DNA from: Linderina pennispora
Lineage: Eukaryota > Kickxellomycota > Kickxellomycetes > Kickxellales > Kickxellaceae
NCBI RefSeq assembly: GCF_002104995.1
Contig: NW_024468254.1
Location: forward strand, 1-64,000
DNA: 64,000 bases
Direction of reading: 5' to 3'
The notes below the pieces were generated by a model. The model was not told the origin of the DNA, made no database searches, and worked only from the letters and a program-made list of their open reading frames with translations. This document shows, piece after piece, positions 20,298 to 28,768 of this stretch. A program made the translations under genes and the position numbers. The first letter of the stretch is position 1; each line of letters starts with the position of its first letter.

Positions 20298-21761
20298 CTA
20301 ATAAATCTGATGAACGAGTGACTGCCAGAACCTATTCTCAATGATTCTCTCCATGACCTTGAGATCATAGGTCATATGCAGGTACACATCTGCGCTCGGC
20401 GGCTTGCACGGAACAATGAAGTTCACTGCAGGCGCAAACACTGGTGATAGTATGCCAATATCAGGCATGCCGTACCCAAAGTCAGTCTCATATATCTTTT
20501 GCGTCATGTGGTTTGTTACAACCAGAATCTGCGCGAAATGCTTCGTATTGCCCACTGGCCGTGCATAGGATGTCGGCTGCGAATTGATTGTTTCGACAAA
20601 CGATGCGACTGTTCCAGCCGTAACATCTTTCACTGCCAGTCGCGCCTTGGCAGCAACTTCAGCCAGGCTTTCGCCAGTGATTGGCTTTAGCAGATGCTCG
20701 ATTGGATTGATGAAGCCAATTGGGTACTGCATGTTGCCGGTGTAGCAGATATCTGACATGCCTATGCGGGACCGGAAGTTGCATGGCAAGCACATAAGCT
20801 GCTCTCCCAGTAGCCCACGGGTTGGGTTGTCTGCTGCCCTCCTTAACTGCATAACCTCCTTCGCATCGCCGAGCATGGCGTACCCAGCAACCATGGAAAA
20901 CAGAGCAATAAGTAGGTCATTATCAGAAATTCGCATTCCCTCAGGCAAATGCGGGCGCACCAGTTGATGGAGATAGTCGAGTTTATCTCGCGACATACGA
21001 AACAGGCACCCGCGTATTGTTTCCTTTCTTCTCATATAAATCACGAACCTGGCACGCCAGACCGGTGGCAGACGTGCCACATACTCGAAGAACGGCGACC
21101 GGGTAGCATACAGGCTGTCGACAAGGGCAGGCAAGGCGGCTCGCTCCGGCGGGAGATACCTGTCTACCACCGATCTATCAAAAAGAAACTCTCTCTTTGG
21201 TGCGCATGTGCCTTCGACTATAGCCTTGGCCTCGTCAGACCACTGATTAACGAATTCAAAGTAGCCACATCCGTCCATCACATAGTGCGGTATGCTTATG
21301 CAGACTGCCACCCCGCTGTTGCTCTTCAGTCGCATAATAGATATGCTTAGCAGCTTGATATCTCTAGTGTGTGGGTCTGGCCGCAAGCAGCTATCAGCAG
21401 GCATAAGATGTTCCGGCCACAGTTTGAAATCGAACTGGGATTCAAGTAATTCTGTATAGTGCGTTTGGCTCCAGGTTGTCTCCCGGTATATAGGGACATT
21501 TATATTCTCTCTGTCAACTACGACCTTGACACGCCCCTTTCTTCCCTTCTGCAGATGGCCCAGCAGTATTGGAAACTGTGCGAGTGTCCGGTACAATGCC
21601 TGCTTGAGGATATGGCTATCCATGAAACCAGCAGCATTATCCTGGTTGTTGAAAAAGAACACGTACGACATGTTTGTTGCTACAGCCATCATGTCTAGCG
21701 TACACAACGGGATTATCTCGTTTTTCACATTTTTTGATAGCAACTCGAGTGAAAGTGTCAT
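20298..21761 (-). CDS. BAHD-type acyltransferase family protein
   Basis: This single-exon gene encodes 487 residues. Both BAHD hallmarks are visible: the catalytic HxxxDG (IPHYVMDGCGYFEFVNQW, about residues 165-180) and, in the C-terminal half, a DFGYG variant of the structural DFGWG motif (IYETDFGYGMPDIG). The enzymes move an acyl group from a CoA thioester to an alcohol or amine. In fungi such proteins acylate secondary metabolites or sugars, and the substrate cannot be read from sequence. Codon choice is noticeably more A/T-ending than in the housekeeping genes around it. No other biosynthetic gene is adjacent, so a cluster is not supported. Confidence 0.82.
   Translation of the reverse strand: MTLSLELLSKNVKNEIIPLCTLDMMAVATNMSYVFFFNNQDNAAGFMDSHILKQALYRTLAQFPILLGHLQKGRKGRVKVVVDRENINVPIYRETTWSQTHYTELLESQFDFKLWPEHLMPADSCLRPDPHTRDIKLLSISIMRLKSNSGVAVCISIPHYVMDGCGYFEFVNQWSDEAKAIVEGTCAPKREFLFDRSVVDRYLPPERAALPALVDSLYATRSPFFEYVARLPPVWRARFVIYMRRKETIRGCLFRMSRDKLDYLHQLVRPHLPEGMRISDNDLLIALFSMVAGYAMLGDAKEVMQLRRAADNPTRGLLGEQLMCLPCNFRSRIGMSDICYTGNMQYPIGFINPIEHLLKPITGESLAEVAAKARLAVKDVTAGTVASFVETINSQPTSYARPVGNTKHFAQILVVTNHMTQKIYETDFGYGMPDIGILSPVFAPAVNFIVPCKPPSADVYLHMTYDLKVMERIIENRFWQSLVHQIY
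20300..20305 (+). terminator. Poly(A) signal AATAAA of the cobalamin adenosyltransferase gene
   Basis: AATAAA begins 72 bp after the stop codon and overlaps the stop codon region of the convergent acyltransferase gene (its CDS ends at 20298). Confidence 0.5.
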
Positions 21762-22652
21762 TTTTGTATAGTTGTATAAGCAAATAGATCAGTGAATAGG
21801 GCATCAGGCTTCTAGGACAAAGCTATATATACTGCAGCTGCAACGCCAGTGCTCACAAAACCAACGCTGGAGGGTGCAGCAAAGCTGTAGAAAGATGGTA
21901 AAGCAAGTGCATGCTGAACAATGCCAGTTGAATAGTACAAAGTTTTATATTGCATGGTGGTCAGCAAATGCTACTCAGGTCTGCAAGTCTGCCTTACATT
22001 CACTTGCATTCGCATATTTATATTGCCTGCTTTAAATGGCCATTCTCTGCCGTTCCTAGTGGCTTTTTTGTAAAGCAGTATTGTTACAACCCAGCACATA
22101 TGCCCAAGTGTTGTGAAGACCAAAGGAAAGTTCAAGCATCGTCTAGCTAACCAATAGCTACATTTATTATCACTTGGACTCACTGAAGCAGTGCTCAGTA
22201 TACTATCGAGCATGAATTAGGAGTAAACATCTTTTGACGGGGGGTTTGGAATAAATTGAATAGAGCTAGTTTTCGATTGATGAATGCCGTTATCATTATT
22301 ATTATTATTATCATTATTATGTATTGGCCTATTCAATAAATGTGGATAAAAGCAATGTGAAACACAGGGGAATGAGATGTGAGCTCTAGGTGCCAGGTGC
22401 ACTGATTGCCGAGTGGATTCCGAATGCTTTTGTTCAGAAATCAAACTACCTGAGCTCTCTGCAGCGCATCTTGTCTAGCCTAGTATTGTGAATGATTATT
22501 ACGGCTAGACAAGTGTTTTATTCATGTTTCGTTGGTCAACAAACAAGAAGGGATCGGTGAAGGTAACAGTTTGGAGCGAATGTTTTATCGCTCTGACTTA
22601 CTAAAGGCGATTTGAACTTTCTACAGAGGATAATACTCGTTTGCACTCTAGC
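21762..22652. other. AT-rich intergenic region with a trinucleotide microsatellite
   Basis: This 891-bp gap has AT content above its surroundings and a TTA-type repeat tract at about 22291-22320 (tat cat tat tat tat tat tat cat tat tat pattern). It holds the acyltransferase promoter and the 3' side of the next gene. I see no protein gene. Confidence 0.45.
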
Positions 22653-23463
22653 TTAAAAGCAGTGCACACGACGCCTCGCTTTAAAGTCATCGGTCAGCTC
22701 GTAGAAGCGCGCACAAATCGCCTTGGCATCCTCTGTAAAATAAAACTCGCCTAAATCAACACCCGTTGCTTTTGATACTTTTTCAAAGCAGTCCGAATAG
22801 TCTTTCATCATGGCCTGGTAGAGGTCATCCATGGACTCGATAGCACGTCTCAAGAGGCACCTGTCCTTGACACCCTTGTACCAGCCCAAGATATGCTGCT
22901 TATTCTATCATCACCTTAGTCCACATGCCGTAGCTGTAGCAGAATCTGTCGAATACCACCAAGTCGTCCTTATCTAGTTCATACGCGTCATCATTGCAAC
23001 GGTCTTTCTCGTCGTCTGGCTGCAATGCCAGCATGGACTCAGGTATGTCTATGATGGCTGTGATGCATGGCTTAGCAGTGTGCATCAAGGGCACAAGGGT
23101 ATCCTCAACAAGATCATTGTCATCAAAACTATTGGCAGAGGGTCCAAGGTTGTCCATGTTCACATATCTCTTTTCGTTTTTCATTTTGACAAGGGTGAAG
23201 TCGAAAAGCCTGGTGAGTGTTTCCAAAAAGTCGCTAGAATCACTACCAGAATCACCTTCTACCTCAGGCAGGCTAGGAGGAGACTCACTGGAGGGGATGG
23301 TAGGTTCAATGGGCATAGGGTGCTTGCTGCTCTTTACGCTCAGCTGTGCGTGTGGTTCAAAGAAGTGGCGCCTTGCGAGTCTGTTCATGTAGCGACAGAT
23401 GGAGGATCTAGCATGGCTGGCTAATCTTTTGAGCGAGAAGCGGCTGGTCGACACAGCATTCAT
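22653..23463 (-). CDS. Orphan protein, two exons, about 249 aa
   Basis: Two overlapping open segments are best joined by a 61-bp intron at 22896-22956 (GTATTC..AAGCAG on the minus strand, with a CTAAG branch-like site 18 nt before the acceptor). Exon 1 is 22957-23463 and exon 2 is 22653-22895. The join gives DELDKDDLV-type acidic sequence followed by HILGWYKGVKDRC in the same phase. Without the splice the first frame stops at 22900. The N-terminus is basic (RFSLKRLASHARSSICRYMN), the middle is acidic and Ser/Pro-rich, and the C-terminus is helical with Lys/Arg. No domain is recognised. The donor is weak, so a frameshifted pseudogene is the alternative. Confidence 0.45.
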
Positions 23464-23772
23464 TTGGTTGTAGGCTAGTGCAGGTTTTAGACGGGCTGTA
23501 AAAGCAATTAGATGGAATGGTGTTATTTCTATCTAGGCTAGCGCATGCCTCACATACAGGGGTTTATATACCTTGGTAAAAAAAACTTGTGAGCGGCGAC
23601 ACAGCGGGTGCCAGCGCTGAATACTGGACAGTACCAAAGGCCATATAGTACTCATAAATCATCGCATCTTAAATCGCAATCCGTTAGTTACGATTCATGA
23701 GCCGGCATGGGTGAGTGCGATGCTGGCATACAAGTTGACAGCGACCGGTGGCTTGTTATTCGACATAAATGT
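23464..23772. other. Intergenic spacer between orphan gene and DONSON-like gene
   Basis: This 309-bp gap between two minus-strand genes has an A7 tract near 23580 and nothing recognisable besides presumed promoter and 3' end sequence. Confidence 0.4.
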
Positions 23773-25422
23773 TCATGAATATGTGTACTTGCCATCGGCA
23801 AAAGTCACACCCCTCCGTCTAGCCGCAGCATTGTTCTGTCCTGCTGTTATCAGCATTGTCAGGCTTGCAGTATCTGCGCTCTCCTTTGATGTGGCATGGA
23901 AACCATCGGCAATGACTTCTGCCAGCGATGTCAAGATCGTGTTCCACATATTTGGGAGTATGACGCCATTGATATCCAGTTTGTTTAGGATCTTCTCGAC
24001 CCCATCCTCATAACTCACAACACTCGAAATGCGCACGGTCTGTCTGCGCATGGTGGCATTGAGGAACGGACCGCTGGCAAATATCTTGGCCGCTCCCAGC
24101 GGCAACGAGTACAAATGGCTGAACAGTCCGTTGACGCTGGCAGGATCGGTGATCAGCAGGGCTGACTTCCATGTCTTGTCAAACAAAGTTGTGCGCAGGA
24201 AATGCGTGTCTGTACCTGTGCTGATTGCCCCTGGAATCTCGCTCCAGTCCTGGGTCTTGGGTGCTAGCGGTACGGAGAATTCCACGCCTTCTGCATGCAA
24301 TGTCTTGCGCAAGCCCAGTGATGACTGGCTTACAATCGCATCTCGTCTGTAAGTTCCAGATGTGTCTGGTAGGATGTTCATGCGGAAGACAGCTGTGTAG
24401 TCGCGGGTTTGCAGGTAGATAAAGGGATACTTTGCGGGCGCCTCCAGCTGCAGTCGGAATAGCGAGACGAATGCCTGCTGGATCTGGCCCGCTGATGCGA
24501 TACTGGCAGATGGCCGCTGTTCCAGTGTGCCCTGCTGCCGCGGATCAGTTGCGCCGATTATTTCCCAATACACCAGTGCATCAGCCAACAGATTCAGCGG
24601 GGCAGAGCCTGAGCTGCAAAGTGATGTCATGCTCAAGAGCGACCCATCGTCTTTGAGTCGCTCTAGCTCCTTGAGCGGATGAGAAGACGATGCTGATACA
24701 TGAGTCCGTAGCGAAAGTGTCTGTAATGGTTTGTCGGACGAGTATTTCTCAGTGTGAGAGAGAGCCAAGTCGCTTCTGGCTGCTGGATGTGAGCTTTGCC
24801 GACTAGTCGAGTTCATACCCCGACTCTTACTGTTCACATCGTCTCCCAGAGGTGTCTGCCGAATCAAGGTACTAGAATGTAATGGCAAGGACCGGGTGCT
24901 GACCTTGTAGAGACTGGGGTCGTTTTCAAACATCTCCTCGTCGCTGCCGAGCGCAACCGGGTCCAGCGCTGGGTCGGCACCTTCGTCGCCGTCATCCTCC
25001 GAATCCGACAAGTCTCCACTTGCACCGACTACCACAATGTTTCCCAATTCACTAGCAAGTATTAAGCCGTTCTCCTCTGCCTCCAGTTCATTGATGATGT
25101 CGAATGGGTTCTGCTTCAGCTTGGGTGGAGCGGTGGCAAATGGAGCCTTGGTCTCGGGCGCCGCAGCCAGGATGCTTGAGGCGAGGTTGAGAGAGGTTGC
25201 GCGTTGGAAATGGTTGTGCAGCTTGTCGCGACGCTTCGGCAGGCTGCTGGAGCTGTGGCCAGTAGAGGCGGAGCGGTGAAAATGATTGTCCAGTGTTGAC
25301 TGGGAAGGCACTACCGCTGCTGTTGCCGTTGCTGCCTCGCGCTTGCGCTTATTCTGCTTGTGCTGCTGCTGTTTTCGAAGCTGCTGCTTCCTTTTCAAGT
25401 CGGCCAGGCTCGTGCTGCTCAT
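23773..25422 (-). CDS. DONSON-like replication protein
   Basis: This single-exon gene encodes 549 residues. A basic, Lys/Gln-rich N-terminus (LADLKRKQQLRKQQQHKQN) and an NPFDIINELEAE motif precede an acidic low-complexity stretch. The conserved C-terminal half contains YIYLQTRDYTAVFRMN-like sequence (FIYLQTRDYTAVFRMNILP), SSLGLRKTLHAEGVEFSVPL and NGVILPNMWNTILTSL, which line up with animal DONSON (GLREAMRNEGIEFSLPL in human). DONSON helps load GINS and Cdc45 onto MCM to build the replicative helicase and stabilises forks. Budding and fission yeasts use other factors and are not known to have it. The assignment rests on motif-level similarity from memory. It is one of the more interesting genes here. 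Confidence 0.72.
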   Translation of the reverse strand: MSSTSLADLKRKQQLRKQQQHKQNKRKREAATATAAVVPSQSTLDNHFHRSASTGHSSSSLPKRRDKLHNHFQRATSLNLASSILAAAPETKAPFATAPPKLKQNPFDIINELEAEENGLILASELGNIVVVGASGDLSDSEDDGDEGADPALDPVALGSDEEMFENDPSLYKVSTRSLPLHSSTLIRQTPLGDDVNSKSRGMNSTSRQSSHPAARSDLALSHTEKYSSDKPLQTLSLRTHVSASSSHPLKELERLKDDGSLLSMTSLCSSGSAPLNLLADALVYWEIIGATDPRQQGTLEQRPSASIASAGQIQQAFVSLFRLQLEAPAKYPFIYLQTRDYTAVFRMNILPDTSGTYRRDAIVSQSSLGLRKTLHAEGVEFSVPLAPKTQDWSEIPGAISTGTDTHFLRTTLFDKTWKSALLITDPASVNGLFSHLYSLPLGAAKIFASGPFLNATMRRQTVRISSVVSYEDGVEKILNKLDINGVILPNMWNTILTSLAEVIADGFHATSKESADTASLTMLITAGQNNAAARRRGVTFADGKYTYS

Positions 25423-25541
25423 TGTCAGTTGCGTCTAGAAACAGGATACTAAAAGCGAGGAGTGAAATATTTCTATTATTTCGCAGTGGCAAACTGTTGG
25501 CCTTCATTTTGGCCATCAAGATCGGGGTTTTGGGTCATCAC

Positions 25542-27014
25542 CTAGAGCTTGGGCTGCTCGTCTGTGATCTTGGATGAAGTGTCGCCAGCCGCTAGCAGAT
25601 CTGCCTGCTCGCTGGGGGAAAGCAGATGGCGTGCAATGTAGTCGTTGACAAAGACGTTGTTCGGGTCGCACTGGGCGCGCAGCTTGGCAAAGTCGGCGAA
25701 CTTGGGGTATGCGTCCAGCAAATCATAGTAGTACATCTTGTGTGCCTTGGCCCAGTGCGGGCGGCCACCTAGGGTGCGCATGATATCCTCGTAGACCTTC
25801 CAGTATTTTTTGTACGGCACTGCCTTGTGGTAGGGCCGGTACATAATGACGCCAATGTAACAGACGGTACGCTGGTATGCAGGACTGAGCCAGACGTCGT
25901 TTTCCTTGACAAAACGCACCTCGACTGGGAAATGCACACGGACGCCCTTGGGATCGCGTGCCTGGGCATTGATCCAGATGCGCAGCTGGCGCAGGGCCTC
26001 GGCAGCATTCTCCCACGGCACAGCCCACTCGTTGACATACTGCGGGAAGAGACAGTCAAAGTTGAACACCTTGAAGCTGTCATCTACCCACTCGATCCTG
26101 CGGTCAAAGCGGTTGCTAAAGTGCTCCTCGGTTAGCTTTGGGATCCTGTCAGGGTTGAAGCGGGCCTTGTAGAGCTGGAGCTGGTAGTAGTGGAAGCCGT
26201 ACAGGCGGTCACGCAAGAACGACTCGGGTGACGGCTGTGGTGGCAGCGACGAGCGGTTGGCACGCCAGACCACAGTCGAGTCGGTATGGGGGAACCACCA
26301 GAACCGCACGTGCTCGGCCGAGTACACGACCTCGCTCAGGTTGTTGAGGATGTTGTCGAGGTTCTCAGGTGTCTGCACCGCATGTAGAGTGAAGGCTGGC
26401 TCGCACTGCAGGGTCAGCTGCGTGATGATGCCCAGTGCACCCAGGCTGCAACGGGCTGCATCAAACAGGTCCTTGTTCTGGGCTGTGCTGCACTTCAGGC
26501 GGTTGCCCGACCCATCGATGATGACTAATTCGATGACCATAGCGCTGAGGTCGCTGTAGTCCATTCCAGTGCCGTGGGTGGCGGTGGCGATGGCGCCAGC
26601 GATACTCTGATCCGAGATACTGCCCAGGGTGCTCAGAGCCATGTTGCGCTGGTGCAGCATCTGGTGCAGCTGGTGCAGACGCACGCCCGCCTCGACCGTC
26701 AGCGTACACGCATATGGATCGTGTGCCAGCACGCGGTTGAACTTGTCCATGTTTAGCATCAGCGCATCGGTGCAGGCAATGTCTGACGGCGAGTGTCCGC
26801 AGCCGATGGGTTTGATTGTAAGCCGGTGCTTGTTGGCGATGCGCACAAGCTCGATGATTTCGCCCTCGGTCTGCGGGGCCAGGTACAGCATTGGCTTTGA
26901 GCTGAATGTGTTTGCCCAGTTCTTGAACTCAAAGTTGGCTGGCCCGGTGCGCAGACCGGTCAGGAACTTGTGCTCTGCGGGCGTAAACTGGGCGCGCTTG
27001 CCTGATCGATCCAT
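25542..27014 (-). CDS. ALO1: D-arabinono-1,4-lactone oxidase
   Basis: This single-exon gene encodes 490 residues, close to the family length. It catalyses the last step of erythroascorbate synthesis (D-arabinono-1,4-lactone plus O2), probably on the mitochondrial outer membrane. The FAD-binding half shows GCGHSPSD (His for covalent FAD attachment in relatives), TVEAGVRLHQLHQML, LGSISDQSIAGAIATATHG and SLGALGIITQLTL. The C-terminal ALO domain has YIGVIMYRPYHK and the conserved GGRPHWAKAHKMYY. It is 119 bp upstream of the DONSON-like gene on the same strand. Confidence 0.94.
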   Translation of the reverse strand: MDRSGKRAQFTPAEHKFLTGLRTGPANFEFKNWANTFSSKPMLYLAPQTEGEIIELVRIANKHRLTIKPIGCGHSPSDIACTDALMLNMDKFNRVLAHDPYACTLTVEAGVRLHQLHQMLHQRNMALSTLGSISDQSIAGAIATATHGTGMDYSDLSAMVIELVIIDGSGNRLKCSTAQNKDLFDAARCSLGALGIITQLTLQCEPAFTLHAVQTPENLDNILNNLSEVVYSAEHVRFWWFPHTDSTVVWRANRSSLPPQPSPESFLRDRLYGFHYYQLQLYKARFNPDRIPKLTEEHFSNRFDRRIEWVDDSFKVFNFDCLFPQYVNEWAVPWENAAEALRQLRIWINAQARDPKGVRVHFPVEVRFVKENDVWLSPAYQRTVCYIGVIMYRPYHKAVPYKKYWKVYEDIMRTLGGRPHWAKAHKMYYYDLLDAYPKFADFAKLRAQCDPNNVFVNDYIARHLLSPSEQADLLAAGDTSSKITDEQPKL

Positions 27015-27451
27015 GGTTCAATAAACAGACCAAAAAAATTCTAATAAGCAGTGGGCAGGAGATAAGGAGAGAGCAAAAGAGCAATTCCACGGCGGCCATC
27101 GCTGCAGCTGGTGGTTGTGGAACCACTGGCCCAAGCTATCAGCGCATGGGCAAAAGGTCATCTGCCAAGCACTCGGCAGCCGACGACGTCACCATCGAGC
27201 TTGGGCTGGGCGGACATGGACCAATTCTTCTGCTCTCCGCAACAGCTGGTGGGCGATGGCGGAAAACGGGGGTCTCTTTCGACTCTCTAGCGCTCGTTTA
27301 GAATTTTCAGCATTTGTCTTTGCTCTGGGATTTGGCGAGCTCGCAGCTGACACTCGTTTGCATTCTGTCCGGCGTTTTTTTTTTTTTCAGCTCTGCATTT
27401 GAACGCCGTTTTGTTTTGAAAGTCCTTTCCTCTTTTCTCAAATACTCGAAA
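27015..27451. promoter_or_regulatory. Divergent promoter region between lactone oxidase and sphingomyelinase-like genes
   Basis: The 437-bp gap separates two divergent ATGs. A T13 run followed by cag (27375-27390) looks like a 3' splice site or a promoter pyrimidine tract, so a 5'UTR intron of the plus-strand gene is possible. No coding sequence is evident. Confidence 0.4.
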
Positions 27452-28678
27452 ATGTATCTTGCTTCCGCTGTCGTTCTTGTTGTGTCTGTTTTCAGCGCGT
27501 ACAATCTCAATTTATTCAACCAGCCGCCAAATTCTGTCACGCTTGCCGACTATAAGACAGCTCCCGAACTGAAGCTAATGACGACTACCGCACTGCCCAA
27601 GCTGCGTGTTCTGACGCAGAACATGTTTATGCGGCCGCCGCTGGTTAAGAACAACAAGAGCGATTGGAAGGATGGGCGGCTGGACTACCTCATTGAGCAC
27701 ATTCTGCCCAACTACGACGTTGTGTGTCTGCAGGAGATGTTTGAGTTTGCGTCGTCTCGCCGCAGCCGGCTGCTGGCTGCTGCCAACAAACTTGGCTACA
27801 AGTTTTACGTGGCCAACACCCGCCAGTTTGTGTGGAACGCTGCCATTGATGGCGGACTTGTCATTCTGAGCCGGTTCCCGATCGTCAAGAGCGAGGAGAT
27901 GGTGTACACCCGCGGCATGGGCCCTGACTGGATCCCCAAGAAGGGCGTTCTGTATGCCAAGATCGCAATCCACTCGCAGACCGACGACAACAAGCCTAGC
28001 AGCGAGGCCCTGACCCACGCCCATGTCTTCACCACGCACACACAGGCCTCGTATGGCGAGGTTATCATCACCCAGCCCGACGTCAAGCACCGGCTGCTGC
28101 AGCTGCACGAGTTCCACAACATGCTCGAGCGCGTACTGCCCAAGGAGCGTGCTGCTGGCGAGCCAGTGATTTTGACTGGCGACTTCAATGTCGACTCGCG
28201 CGACCACGTTTTGACCGATCCCGGCAATGCCAAGTACGAGCGCGAAGTAGAGGATGGTGTATCTACATCCGACGAGGGTGCGGCGATGATGTCGGTTCTG
28301 CGCGGCTATGGCATTGATCCGAAGCTGCTAGGCCCCGAGAACACCGACGACTTTAAGGGCAAGGACATCATCGAGCTCCACGACACGCTGTACGAGCGGC
28401 TCGGCTACCATCCAGTCACATTCGGCAATACCATTGTTGGCAAGGACGGTGCTGTTCATCCGCGCGAGACTATTCTGACCACGCGCCACGACAACGAGGT
28501 CATGCACTCGATTGATTATATCCTGTGGCACAACCCGGATGCCGACAAGCACAAGAACGGTGTCGTGGCCAAGGTCATTGACGTCGGCGTCACTCCGAAC
28601 TTTACGCCGGACATGCCATTCACCCAGATCTCCGACCACTACGGCGTCTCTGGCGAATTCGAGTTTAGTCTTCCTTGA
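27452..28678 (+). CDS. Sphingomyelinase-like phosphodiesterase (endonuclease/exonuclease/phosphatase fold)
   Basis: From the ATG at 27452 the product has 408 residues. An N-terminal hydrophobic segment (MYLASAVVLVVSVFSAYNLN) acts as a signal peptide or anchor. The catalytic core of the fold is intact: LRVLTQNMF, DVVCLQEMFEF (metal-binding Glu), FTTHTQAS, PVILTGDFNVDS, HSIDYILWH and QISDHYGV (catalytic His). The closest family is neutral or secreted sphingomyelinase, which cuts sphingomyelin or related sphingolipids to ceramide. Inositol phosphosphingolipids are the likelier fungal substrate. The frame extends upstream to 27314, but those codons cover the T-rich leader and are not chosen. It converges with the next gene, with 90 bp between stops. 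Confidence 0.86.
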   Translation: MYLASAVVLVVSVFSAYNLNLFNQPPNSVTLADYKTAPELKLMTTTALPKLRVLTQNMFMRPPLVKNNKSDWKDGRLDYLIEHILPNYDVVCLQEMFEFASSRRSRLLAAANKLGYKFYVANTRQFVWNAAIDGGLVILSRFPIVKSEEMVYTRGMGPDWIPKKGVLYAKIAIHSQTDDNKPSSEALTHAHVFTTHTQASYGEVIITQPDVKHRLLQLHEFHNMLERVLPKERAAGEPVILTGDFNVDSRDHVLTDPGNAKYEREVEDGVSTSDEGAAMMSVLRGYGIDPKLLGPENTDDFKGKDIIELHDTLYERLGYHPVTFGNTIVGKDGAVHPRETILTTRHDNEVMHSIDYILWHNPDADKHKNGVVAKVIDVGVTPNFTPDMPFTQISDHYGVSGEFEFSLP

Positions 28679-28768
28679 GTCGTGTATTTTGCATCTCCAA
28701 ATTCAATTAGTCCACGCTACTTGCCAGCTCCAACGGAGATACAGTTTAATACATCATATGCTGTATGC

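Noticed and set aside
20298-21761. Secondary-metabolite cluster around the BAHD-type acyltransferase and the phosphopantetheinyl transferase
   Set aside because: No synthase, oxidase or transporter is adjacent, the two genes lie more than 5 kb apart, and housekeeping genes lie between them.
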